From positions 186,001 to 250,000 of the forward strand of contig JAKCPI010005689.1 in NCBI GenBank assembly GCA_023213315.1: DNA of 64,000 nucleotides, given 5' to 3'. Both the position numbers and the translations under genes were made by a program. Source of the stretch: Euborellia annulipes (lineage: Eukaryota > Arthropoda > Insecta > Dermaptera > Anisolabididae). Each line of letters begins with the position of its first letter. Position 1 is the first letter of the stretch. The notes under the pieces are model-generated. The model did not search any database. It was not told where the DNA came from and saw nothing but the letters and a program-made list of their open reading frames with translations. Shown piece by piece: positions 1-8,766 of this stretch.

Positions 1-427
1 CACCAGCGCCACGTAAAGTTTCTTCAAATTCTTCTACTTGCTCAAATTCAGCCTGCACTACTGGCACTAAAACATACTGTGCCAAGCGCTCACCTGGTTC
101 TAAACGGAAAGTTGTTTGACCACGGTTCCAAACTGAAACCATCAATTCACCTTGATAATCCGAATCAATCAAACCAACTAAATTGCCAAGCACGATACCG
201 TGTTTATGGCCTAAACCTGAACGCGGTAAAATTAAACCAGCAAAATTTACATCATGAATATAAATTGCCATACCTGTTTTCACTAAAACAGTTTGACCTG
301 GTTCAATATCAATTGCTTCATCGACGCAGGCACGTAAATCTAAACCAGCTGAGCCTGCTGTTGCATATGAAGGTAAAGGCCATTCTTTACCTAAACGCGG
401 ATCGAGCAATTTCACTTGAACTTTCAT
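1..427 (-). CDS. dut: dUTP diphosphatase (dUTPase), C-terminus cut by window edge
   Basis: Hydrolyses dUTP to dUMP and pyrophosphate, keeping uracil out of DNA and supplying dUMP for thymidylate synthesis. Translating the minus strand from the ATG at 427 gives 142 codons with no stop up to the window edge. It shows the trimeric dUTPase motifs in order: [10 protein letters not shown] near residues 24-33, a [10 protein letters not shown] segment, [10 protein letters not shown], and a late GERLAQ segment. It breaks off in an RGAG stretch, just before the usual glycine-rich C-terminal arm that closes over the active site. The rep gene lies upstream on the same strand and ends at 452, so the two may be co-transcribed. 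Family assignment is secure; the C-terminal residues are not in view. Confidence 0.93.
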   Translation of the reverse strand, partial: MKVQVKLLDPRLGKEWPLPSYATAGSAGLDLRACVDEAIDIEPGQTVLVKTGMAIYIHDVNFAGLILPRSGLGHKHGIVLGNLVGLIDSDYQGELMVSVWNRGQTTFRLEPGERLAQYVLVPVVQAEFEQVEEFEETLRGAG

Positions 428-451
428 GGGATTTCCTAAAAATTAAAAAAA

Positions 452-2492
452 TTAACGCTTTAATAAAGCTTTCAAATTTGCCAAATATTGTTGAGCCTGC
501 TCTTTAGGATCAACGTTTGCTGCAATTTTCTTTTTACGCCCTAAACCATTCGAGCTCATCTTGCGGAAGTTCATCAAGAAAGCGGCTTGGGGTCATCTGT
601 TTCATCTGTCCACCGTTTTTACGCTGCTCTGCCAGTGTTAATGTTAAACCTTGGCGGGCACGGGTAATCCCCACGTACATGAGACGGCGTTCTTCCTCAA
701 TGGTTTCTGCTGCAATTGAGTTTTTATGAGGCAATAGTTCTTCCTCTAATCCCATAATGTACACATATGGGAATTCCAAACCTTTTGCCGCATGCAGAGT
801 AAGTAAGTTAACTTTGTCTGTATCTTCTTCTTCCTGCTGCTGTTCTAACAGATCTAGTAGCACCAGTTTTCGGATTACACTTTCAATGTTCTTTTCATCA
901 ACATCTTCTGCACGATTAATCAGGTTTTGAATACTGGTAAATAAGTTCTCGATATTGTCGAGTTTACTTTTCTCTTGTGCAGGTGTTGCAGACTGTTCAC
1001 GAACGTAATCGATATAGCCCGCTTCGTTCATCATCTGACGAACTTTAGGAACAGGCTCATCATCTTCTATCAATTCACGAGTAAATGTCGCGATAAAGTC
1101 AGCAAACTCATGAAGTTGAGTTTCTGCTTTTTTAGGAAGCACCATGCTTAACCGTTGGTCAGCAGAAGCACCTAGTAAAGACAAATTATTTTCTTGTGAG
1201 AATAAACCTAACTTCTCAAGAGTAACTGGCCCGATTGCACGTTTAGGCGTATTAATAATACGCAAGAAAGCACTGTCATCTTCTGGGTTAATAATGAGAC
1301 GCAAATAACTCATCACGTCTTTAATTTCTGCACGCGCGAAGAACGAAGTACCACCAGACAATTTATATGGGATTTGCATTTGACGAAGCTGTGTTTCTAA
1401 TACACGAGCCTGAAAGTTACCGCGATATAAAACTGCATAATCTTTCCAGTTTTTTCCGTTCATAAGCTTGTGGGTCAATAAGTCTTTTACCACGCGCTCT
1501 GCTTCATCATCATCATTACGACAAGTAATAATTCTGATGACTTCACCATGCCCTTTATCACTCCACAATTTCTTATCAAAAATATGGGGGTTATTTTGAA
1601 TGACACAGTTCGCTGCTTTTAAAATACGGCTGGTTGAACGATAGTTCTGTTCAAGTTTAATAATATGTAAATTTGGGAAGTCCTGTTTCAGCAAAGCCAT
1701 ATTTTCAGGCTTGGCTCCACGCCATGCGTAGATTGACTGGTCATCGTCACCTACTGCGGTAAACTGCCCCATCACCCCAACTAAGAGTTTGACCAAAATA
1801 TACTGGGCGGTGTTGGTATCCTGATATTCATCGACCAATAAATAACGAACACGGTTTTGCCATTTATCACGTACTTCAGCATTTTCTTGCAGTAAGCGTG
1901 TTGGCATAACAATTAAGTCATCAAAATCAACAGCGTTGTAAGCACGTAAATTACGTTCATAAAGTTGGTAAAGATGGGCAAATTGTACATCTTCAGGTGT
2001 TTCACATGTCGAATGTGCTTGCTCTGGCACGATCAGATCGTTTTTCCAATCTGAAATTTTCTTCATTGCTTTAGCAATTAATTCTTTACTTTCTGCACCC
2101 GACAAATTGTCACGATGCATCAGATCCATCAAAATACGTTTACAGTCATCTGCATCTAAAATCGAAAAATTAGCTTTTAAAGGTAAATTTTTAAGTTCTA
2201 AACGTAAAAGGTTTAAACCAAAAGTATGGAAAGTAGAGACTGATAAACCTTTTGATTCTTCACGTGATAAAAGCTTGGACACACGCTCTTTCATTTCACG
2301 TGCAGCTTTGTTTGTAAATGTCATCGCTGTTATACGATGCGCCGGAATACGGCATTGCTGCACCAAATAGGCAATTTTACGGGTAATTACAGATGTTTTG
2401 CCTGAACCAGCGCCAGCAAGCACCAATAAAGGGCCCTGAGTATATTTCATGGCTTCTTCTTGCTTGTTGTTCAATTGACTGGCAGATGACAT
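452..2492 (-). CDS. rep: ATP-dependent DNA helicase Rep (UvrD/Rep superfamily 1), C-terminal frameshift
   Basis: A 3'-5' superfamily 1 helicase that helps forks move through protein blocks. Visible motifs: Walker A GAGSGKT at residues 27-33, Walker B DEYQD at 221-225, motif III GDDDQSIYAWRGA at 248-260, then an NYRS motif IV, HAAKGLEF motif V and a VGITRAR motif VI. The open frame stops at 534 after 652 codons. A lysine-rich tail continues in another frame from about 545 down to a stop at 452, giving about 679 residues, the usual Rep length. The break sits in a TTT run and looks like one inserted base. The start at 2492 opens directly on the conserved N-terminus (QLNNKQEEAM). Sure of the family; Rep and not UvrD by overall similarity. 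Confidence 0.93.
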
Positions 2493-2639
2493 CGTGGATT
2501 ACCTCTTAATTTTTCGAGCATGATTATAGTCATCTCTGTTTTAGAAACCCAATAGTAAATCTACGGATATGTATAAATGATGTCTAATAATGCAATTTCT
2601 ACGCCGCAGTTTGTCGTGGTTATTTATTATTCATAGTCA

Positions 2640-2667
2640 TAAAAAAACCACCCGAAGGTGGTTTTTA
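2640..2667 (-). terminator. Rho-independent terminator after the OmpA-type gene
   Basis: Perfect 8-bp stem AAACCACC/GGTGGTTT with a CGAA tetraloop, followed on the minus strand by a run of seven T. It lies just past the end of the lipoprotein gene at 2684 and before rep. The plus strand also has a short T run, so it could act in both directions. Confidence 0.85.
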
Positions 2668-2683
2668 ATACAATAATTTAAAT

Positions 2684-3342
2684 CTTATTGTTTTGCATAG
2701 ATGCTGATTTCTACACGGCGGTTTTGTTCACGGCCAGATGCAGTTGAGTTATCTGCGATCGGGTTAGAAGCACCTTAACCTTGTGCATCGACTACGGCTA
2801 GATGAAAGGCCTTTACCTAGCTAAATAGTTTTTAACTGCATTGTGCACGTGATTGAGATAACGGAATATTGATTGAGTCATTACCCAGTGTTATCTGTAT
2901 AACCAGTGACTAAAATAGCGCTCTTGTTATCTTCAGCCAATGTTTGAGCTACTTTGTCTAAAGTTGCATAGAAGTTTGGCTTGATGTTTGATTTGTTTGT
3001 ATCAAAAGTAATGCTACCAGGCATGATCAATTGAACAGAACCATCTGGATTACGGCCAACGTCTACACCAGTACCCGCCATTTGTTGACGTAATTTTTTC
3101 TCTTTCTGGTCAAGGTATACACCACCAGCAGCACCAAGAACTGCACCAATTGCTGCAGCACGGTTGTTTTGACGGCTAGAGTTTGCACTTGATTTAGAAA
3201 TACCATAACCAGCTGCTGCGCCAATTAAAGTACCTAATGCGGCTTTATCGTATTCAACGCCACCAAGATTATTACCAGTTGTTTGACAACCAGATAATAC
3301 TACTGCTGCCCCTACCACTGTCGAAATAACTAATGCACGCAT
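2684..3342 (-). pseudogene. OmpA/YiaD-type lipoprotein, C-terminal half broken as read
   Basis: Envelope lipoprotein with a glycine-zipper segment and an OmpA-like peptidoglycan-binding domain. The N-terminus has a signal peptide ending in the lipobox LSGC. Glycine-rich GTLIGAAAGYG and AAIGAVLGAAGG segments follow, then the start of the OmpA domain (ITFDTNKSNIKP). The frame stops at 2881 after TGYTDNTG. Downstream, the rest of the OmpA domain (including a GREQNRRVEISIYA ending at 2684) is spread over other frames with at least two further stops. I take the ATG at 3342 as the start because AGGAGG sits six bases upstream. A GTG at 3357 would place the Shine-Dalgarno inside the gene. Whether the breaks are real or base-calling errors cannot be told here. 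Confidence 0.75.
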
Positions 3343-3588
3343 TGCATGCCTCCTCACTTTGTGTGTTTTGTTGTCTGAATGAATAATGAAACAAAAAGGA
3401 AGTATAAAACATTGATATTTTGTTAATAATAAACAGTTTAGTTACTTTTTTGTAATATTTTGATGCACTTTAAGATGCAACCTCATCACAATTTCTTCAT
3501 TGTTGTCTAAGATATCGTTGTATTTCATATTATGACAGTTATAGTTGAACAACTTTTCTATGGATTTTAGACATTCGGGGCCCTTCAT

Positions 3589-4515
3589 ATGTCAACTGCA
3601 TCCAATAAGCAATCTACGCTAAAAAAAATTACACGTGGACTCACTGTAGGTACAGTCATTACAGGAAGTACGTTTTTTCATGGTCCACCTGTTCTTGCAC
3701 TAGGACTGACCAAGCTTTTAAAAAAATCATCAAAAATAGATGAAACCAATATTCAAATTACAAATAGCTGGTTAGGGGTAAATAATTGGTTAATTGACCA
3801 TGTTTTACCAAATCTAAAATGGGATATTACGATTGATGAGGGGCTTGACCTAAATATGCAAGGTCGTTATCTCATGACGTGTAATCATCAAAGTTGGGTC
3901 GATACGACGGTGAATCAATATTTTGGTTTAACCCGTATGCCACTCACCCGCTTTTTTACCAAATGGGAACTCATCTTTATTCCTTTCGTTGGACAAGCAT
4001 TTAAAATTCTAGGCTTCCCAATGATGAAGCGTCACAGCAAAGAACAGGTTGCAAAGAATCCTGAGCTCAAAGACCGTGACATGATGGAAGCACGTAAAGC
4101 CTGCGAGCAGCTTTTAAGTCAGCCCTTTACCTTATTAAATTATTTAGAAGGTACTCGTTTTACTCAAGAAAAACATGACCAGCAAAAATCACCCTATAAG
4201 CATTTGCTTAAACCTAAAGCAGGTGGTTTAGCGCTTGCCTTGAATATTTTGGGTGACAAAATTGATGCCTTGGTGGATATGACAATTGTCTACCCGAATG
4301 GCGTACCTGGGTATAGTGATTTCTGGCTAGGCGATGTTTCAAAAATTGCGGTAAATTTGCGTAAAATTGAAATTCCAGACTGGGTTCTGGGCGGAAACTA
4401 TGAAGACGATGCGGTTTACCGTGAGCGTTTCCAGCAATGGGTCCATGAAATCTGGACCGACAAAGATCAACTTATTGAGCAAATGAAATCTCAATATACC
4501 TCTACGAATATTTAA
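3589..4515 (+). CDS. Lysophospholipid acyltransferase family protein (PlsC-like)
   Basis: Predicted membrane-associated glycerophospholipid acyltransferase. The catalytic HX4D motif is seen as H100-QSWV-D105, preceded by the usual Asn (NHQSWVD), and the acceptor-binding EGTR motif is at 187-190 (LEGTRFT). An N-terminal hydrophobic stretch around residues 17-40 probably anchors it. At 308 residues it is longer than classical PlsC (about 240) and resembles the YihG group, whose exact substrates vary. The next gene begins 16 bases downstream on the same strand, so they probably share a transcript. No strong Shine-Dalgarno precedes the ATG. Confidence 0.85.
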   Translation: MSTASNKQSTLKKITRGLTVGTVITGSTFFHGPPVLALGLTKLLKKSSKIDETNIQITNSWLGVNNWLIDHVLPNLKWDITIDEGLDLNMQGRYLMTCNHQSWVDTTVNQYFGLTRMPLTRFFTKWELIFIPFVGQAFKILGFPMMKRHSKEQVAKNPELKDRDMMEARKACEQLLSQPFTLLNYLEGTRFTQEKHDQQKSPYKHLLKPKAGGLALALNILGDKIDALVDMTIVYPNGVPGYSDFWLGDVSKIAVNLRKIEIPDWVLGGNYEDDAVYRERFQQWVHEIWTDKDQLIEQMKSQYTSTNI

Positions 4516-4531
4516 GAAAGCATCCGTTATT

Positions 4532-5578
4532 ATGCAAAACAGCGCTGGGAAAAAAACGAAATATCATCATGTAGATCCAAGTAGTCTTTCATTTAGGCTG
4601 TTTTTAATCTACGACATCTTTATGGTGTTTATTATCATCTTCAACCTGTTCTGTCTTGCTACAAATTTCTTTTTAATGAGCAGCATTGGGGCATGGTTCT
4701 TTGAACATATTCATTTGCCCCAAGTGCTGAGCTTTTACCGTAGTACACTGCATCCATGGGTAATCACATCAGAAGCATGGTTTATTGGTTTCTTAATTAT
4801 TGAGCTACTTGTCCGCTGGGGCATTGCCATTATTTATAATCATCATAAACGCTGGTTCTTTTTTCCTTTTATTCACTGGTATGAAATTTTAGCCATTATT
4901 CCTCAGCTCCGCTTTTTACGTTTATTCCGCGCTGGAATTATTGCTTATCGTTTACATGAGCTGGGTTATCCGGTTGTTCCCCAAAGCTGGCGAAAGACTG
5001 GCTTATTTTACTATCGTGTCGTGATGGAAGAATTATCTGATCGTGTCGTTATTACCGTGCTTGATGGTATTAGATATGAACTTGAAACCAGTTCCAGCCA
5101 TAAACAGATTATTCACGACTTGGTTAATCATCATCGTGAGCAATTTACTGTCGCCCTAACAACATTATTACAAGAGTCTTTAGCCACTGCGTTAAAAGAA
5201 CAAAAACCAGCAATTAGCAAAGGCGTTGGGAAAATTGTAGATCAGGCCATAGTAGACACACCTGAACTCACTCAATTATTACGTTTAATTCCTTTAGTCG
5301 GCGGTCGCATTGAACAACAAATTCAAAGTATTGGCCAAAGATTAGGTGAAAATATTAGTGCAGGTTTAATTGATCCTTTAATTGAAGGCTCGCCAAACCA
5401 TCCTAATGCAACCTATCAATTGATTTCTCAAAAAGTGAGTGAAATAAATATTAATAATCGTCAGCTTGAGCAATTGGTTGAATCTGTCGTGTTCGAAACA
5501 CTCGAGTCTGTACGAAAACAAGTCAAGGTCAAACAATGGCAACAAACGCTTGCGGAGTATGATCGAATCAAAGAATAA
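4532..5578 (+). CDS. Conserved membrane protein with voltage-sensor-like N-terminus, function unknown
   Basis: 348 residues. The first 140 hold about three or four hydrophobic segments (around residues 24-50, 80-100 and 110-135). They end in a short arginine-bearing helix (RFLRLFRAGIIAYRL) that resembles the S4 voltage sensor of ion-channel families. No pore-loop selectivity motif is visible. The remaining 200 residues look soluble and helical, with repeated Leu/Gln-rich segments and a glycine-containing stretch (LVGGRIEQQIQSIGQRLGENISAG). It follows the acyltransferase gene with a 16-base gap, suggesting an envelope role. I cannot name a function; the ion-channel resemblance is an inference from the S4-like segment only. 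Confidence 0.6.
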   Translation: MQNSAGKKTKYHHVDPSSLSFRLFLIYDIFMVFIIIFNLFCLATNFFLMSSIGAWFFEHIHLPQVLSFYRSTLHPWVITSEAWFIGFLIIELLVRWGIAIIYNHHKRWFFFPFIHWYEILAIIPQLRFLRLFRAGIIAYRLHELGYPVVPQSWRKTGLFYYRVVMEELSDRVVITVLDGIRYELETSSSHKQIIHDLVNHHREQFTVALTTLLQESLATALKEQKPAISKGVGKIVDQAIVDTPELTQLLRLIPLVGGRIEQQIQSIGQRLGENISAGLIDPLIEGSPNHPNATYQLISQKVSEININNRQLEQLVESVVFETLESVRKQVKVKQWQQTLAEYDRIKE

Positions 5579-5698
5579 GCATTTACTTAATTTTTTATGA
5601 ATCTCGCTAGAGAATTGGCACAAATTGTTCTAGCATTTGCCCTATTTACAATAAACTTAGCGCTATTACAGCTCGTTTAACGCCTTGAAGGAAGACTT

Positions 5699-6428
5699 AT
5701 GGCTGATATACGGATTACCGGCAGAATGGTTAACTTTAGCAGGATAACCTTCGATACCAATGATCATGATGTGATCCGCCAGCAATTATCAAATATATTA
5801 AATGAAGGTTCCTATAATGGAACTTTAGTGATTATTGACAGTACAGTTGAGCAAGAATTAATTGCATTAATTCAACTTCTGGTGAGCTTAGGTTTGCAGC
5901 CTATGGCGGTAATTGACGGTATTTTAGGAGATGAAGCTCGCGCTATTCAATTCCCTGTTTTACCGGCAGATCAACCATTACAGCGTATTAAAGCCACAAC
6001 CGAACAAGTGGCGATTGTAGAAAAACCTGCTACCGCTCCTGCCTCGTCTTCAGCAGAAACAAAAAAACCACTAAACAAGATAGCGGTTGCTCATATTACC
6101 TCTTATCATGATGAAATTTTGCGGACGGGCCAATCCCTCGTACAAGATAACGGCGATATTATTTTAAAAGCTGGCATGAATAGTGGTTCTGAAGTGATTG
6201 CATCAGGAAATATACATATTTATGGCACAGTTCGTGGTAGAGTCATTGCTGGTGCGGGCGGGCACGCAGCTGCACGCATTTTTTGCCAATCTTTAGGAGG
6301 CTGAGCTCGTTTCCATTGCCGGAACGTATTGTGTCGCAGATGATATCCCTAAACATGTGGTAAAAAAGCCAGTACATATTTATTTAAATGAAAAGCAAGA
6401 GCTTGAATTTGAAGCGATTGAACTTTAG
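5699..6428 (+). CDS. minC: Septum site-determining protein MinC (one frameshift)
   Basis: Division inhibitor that blocks FtsZ polymerisation away from midcell, acting with MinD and MinE. An N-terminal MinC domain (residues 1-105) is joined by an Ala/Pro/Lys-rich linker to the C-terminal beta-helix domain ([35 protein letters not shown] shape, given here by its start [12 protein letters not shown]). The frame stops at 6304. The conserved C-terminus ([12 protein letters not shown], then an EAIEL end) continues in another frame to a TAG at 6426-6428. The break is one extra G in a GG-A-GG context near 6295. AAGGAAG precedes the ATG. First gene of minCDE. Confidence 0.93.
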
Positions 6429-6494
6429 TTTATTAAGCAAATCACCAAAAAACAGCCCTTTTAAGGGTGTATGACCATAATAGGAGTGGATTCG

Positions 6495-7308
6495 GTGGCC
6501 AAAATTGTTGTCGTAACATCAGGCAAAGGTGGTGTAGGTAAAACTACAACGAGCGCATCTTTTGCAACAGGTTTAGCCCTTCGTGGTCATAAAACTGTTG
6601 TGATTGATTTTGATGTGAGGCTTACGTAACCTTGATTTGATTATGGGTTGTGAGCGTCGTGTTGTTTATGATTTTGTCAATGTTATTAACAATGAAGCAC
6701 GTCTGCAGCAAGCCCTTATTCGCGATAAAGATATCGAAAACCTTTATATTTTACCGGCTTCACAAACACGTGATAAAGATGCGTTGAGCGACGAAGGTGT
6801 TGCTCGTGTTATTGATGAGCTATCTCAAGAATTTGATTACGTTATTTGTGACTCACCTGCTGGTATTGAGCGTGGTGCGATTTTAGCCATGTATCATGCA
6901 GATGAAGCAATCATTGTAACAAACCCTGAAATCTCTTCAGTACGTGACTCTGACCGCATTATTGGTATGTTAGATAGCAAAACCAAAAAAGTTGAACAAA
7001 ACGAAGGACGTATACGTAAACATTTATGTATTACTCGTTTTAACCCTGAACGTGCAGACCGTCAGGAAATGCTAACAATTGATGATATTTCTAAAGATAT
7101 TTTACGCGTACCGACATTAGGTGTTATTCCAGAGTGTCCAAGTGTATTGCAAGCATCAAACGAGGGTAAGCCAGTAATTCTATATTCAGAAACTAAAGCT
7201 GGTCAGGGTTATGATGATTTGGTTGCACGCTTTCTTGGCGAAGACCGTCCTTATCGACACATCACAGCTCAACCTAAAGGCTGGTTAGCACGACTATTTG
7301 GAGCATAG
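6495..7308 (+). CDS. minD: Septum site-determining ATPase MinD (one frameshift)
   Basis: Membrane-bound ParA/MinD-family ATPase that recruits MinC and is displaced by MinE, setting up pole-to-pole oscillation. From the GTG at 6495 the protein opens with the deviant Walker A KGGVGKTT near residues 11-18. A break around 6623 (extra G just after VIDFDV) moves the frame. The rest from IMGCERR onward is intact, with CDSPAGIE in the ParA switch II region and a basic amphipathic tail (GWLARLFGA) for membrane binding. The GTG start fits an AGGAG eight bases upstream; an in-frame ATG at 6471 would precede that site. The normal length of 270 residues results if one base is discounted. Confidence 0.94.
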
Positions 7309-7310
7309 TT

Positions 7311-7583
7311 ATGGCAGGATTCTGGAGTAAATTATTTAGCAGTGACGAGAAGCCATCAAGTGCTCAAACTGCTAAAGATCGTTTAAAAGTTATTGTTGCT
7401 TCTGAACAAGGTTTAGGCCGTCGTTTAAGCCAAGACAAGATTGATCAGATGAAGAAAGAAATCATGCAAGTGGTCAGTCGTTATGTAAGTGGTGTAGGTG
7501 AACAGCATATCCAAATGCAGGTTCGCTCTGAAGCAAATATCGAAATGTTAGAAATGAATATCAATTTACCTGAAGAACGATAA
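7311..7583 (+). CDS. minE: Cell division topological specificity factor MinE
   Basis: Stimulates MinD ATPase and frees the midcell for FtsZ. It has 90 residues, the usual size. The N-terminal amphipathic membrane-targeting segment (AGFWSKLFSS) is followed by the anti-MinCD helix region (TAKDRLKVIVASEQ) and the C-terminal topological specificity domain ending in NINLPEER. It starts two bases after the minD stop, so it is translationally coupled, and it is followed by a strong terminator at 7616. Confidence 0.97.
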   Translation: MAGFWSKLFSSDEKPSSAQTAKDRLKVIVASEQGLGRRLSQDKIDQMKKEIMQVVSRYVSGVGEQHIQMQVRSEANIEMLEMNINLPEER

Positions 7584-7615
7584 TTCTATTTCTGACTATT
7601 CAATAAAACAGAATC

Positions 7616-7649
7616 AAGGCAAAATAACGCAAGTTATTTTGCCTTTTTT
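7616..7649 (+). terminator. Rho-independent terminator of minCDE
   Basis: Perfect stem of about 13 bp (arms AAGGCAAAATAAC and GTTATTTTGCCTT, loop GCAA) followed by T residues, 33 bases after the minE stop. Confidence 0.92.
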
Positions 7650-7667
7650 AAAACTGAGGAGATTGTC

Positions 7668-7931
7668 ATGGCATTATCACAGCCAGCAACTTTCAATGAA
7701 GAATGGTCCGATGAGCGTGTTTTTGCCTACCTCAACCAACTTCCGCCAACGGGTGTGAACGCAGATTTTCATGTGCTCTACCATGCATTCAAACATATGC
7801 GTCCAACAGACTATGAACGTCTTTTGACTCAATTTATTGCGGACGGACGCGATATTAATGCCAAAGACCCTGAAGGCCAACGCATCCATGATGTGATTGC
7901 CAAATTTCCACGTCAATCGGCACCCTTTTAG
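7668..7931 (+). CDS. PA4642-type conserved small protein, function unknown
   Basis: An 87-residue soluble protein with no signal peptide or membrane segment. It contains a WSDERVFAYLNQLPPTGVN start, a central YHAFKHMRP-YERLL helix pair and a DGRDINAKDPEGQ segment reminiscent of an ankyrin-like turn. It resembles the small proteins annotated after Pseudomonas PA4642; this is recollection of the family and no search was run. A good Shine-Dalgarno (GAGGAG) lies eight bases before the ATG. The gene sits between two terminators and so forms its own transcription unit. No function can be given. Confidence 0.75.
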   Translation: MALSQPATFNEEWSDERVFAYLNQLPPTGVNADFHVLYHAFKHMRPTDYERLLTQFIADGRDINAKDPEGQRIHDVIAKFPRQSAPF

Positions 7932-7958
7932 AAGTTCTAGCAAAGTTTGCTTAAAAAT

Positions 7959-7985
7959 AAAAAGCCTCTTCAAGAGGCTTTTTTC
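7959..7985. terminator. Bidirectional terminator between convergent genes
   Basis: Stem AAGCCTCTT with a two-base loop and AGAGGCTT arm, T-rich on the plus side and A-rich on the other. It separates the PA4642-type gene from the convergent LysE-type exporter. Confidence 0.85.
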
Positions 7986-7995
7986 TTATCTAAAT

Positions 7996-8616
7996 TTATC
8001 GATTGCCAATCAGGAAAATACCAAACACCGTAAAAATACCACCTGAAATACCATCAATCCATTTTGAAAAATTACGATAAGCTGATCTAAAACTCGGTAA
8101 CGAAAAAATAAAAGTCACAAAGCAGAACCATAAAATCGTTTCAACGGTAACAATAATAAAGAGTAACCAATGAACCTGATCAAGTTGAGGATTGGCTAAA
8201 AATAAAGAGAAAACACTACCAAAATAAATAACAGCTTTAGGATTTGATAAATTCGTTATAAGACCCTTCATAAAAAATAAGTAAGGTGCTTTTGGTAGCT
8301 CTACAGCAACATTATCTTCTTGCTGATTTTTTGAAAATGCTGAACGTAACATCTGATAGCCCAGCCAGCATAGGTATAAGCCACCTGCAATCAGCAAACC
8401 TTGCTTTAACCATGCCATTTTTTCAAAAATAAGATTTAATCCCATCAATGCTAGACAAGCCCAGAACATAACGCCTGCTGTTATACCAGCAACCACGAGC
8501 ATGGCTTCTTTACGTGATCTGCTAATCGCTGTTTGAGATACTAGAAAAAAATCAGGGCCAGGAGTAATCAGCGCACAAAAATGAATAAAAGCTAGAGTAA
8601 TGAGAGCCAAGAACAT
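7996..8616 (-). CDS. LysE/RhtB-family amino acid exporter (RhtC-like)
   Basis: 206 residues with about six hydrophobic segments. The family signature is at the N-terminus (ALITPGPDFFLVSQTAISRSRKEAM), where TPGPD marks the LysE/RhtB family, and the NPKAVIYFGSVFSLF segment is conserved in the middle. Members export threonine, homoserine or other amino acids across the inner membrane by proton exchange. The overall order resembles RhtC, but the substrate cannot be read from sequence. Single-gene unit, convergent with the small gene at 7668. Confidence 0.85.
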   Translation of the reverse strand: MFLALITLAFIHFCALITPGPDFFLVSQTAISRSRKEAMLVVAGITAGVMFWACLALMGLNLIFEKMAWLKQGLLIAGGLYLCWLGYQMLRSAFSKNQQEDNVAVELPKAPYLFFMKGLITNLSNPKAVIYFGSVFSLFLANPQLDQVHWLLFIIVTVETILWFCFVTFIFSLPSFRSAYRNFSKWIDGISGGIFTVFGIFLIGNR

Positions 8617-8730
8617 GTTTTCTCCTAATCTGTTTCATTGTTATTTATTTAGGAAAAATACATTAGCATTTTTTACTATACGATAAAACATCTAAGCTAT
8701 TTAAAGGGAGTTCATTTTATTTCACTCGTA

Positions 8731-8757
8731 AAAAAAGCCTCCGAAGAGGCTTTTAGC
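8731..8757 (-). terminator. Rho-independent terminator of ftsK
   Basis: Perfect 9-bp stem AAAAGCCTC/GAGGCTTTT with a CGAA loop. On the minus strand it runs into seven T, about ten bases after the ftsK stop. Confidence 0.9.
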
Positions 8758-8766
8758 TATTTCATA

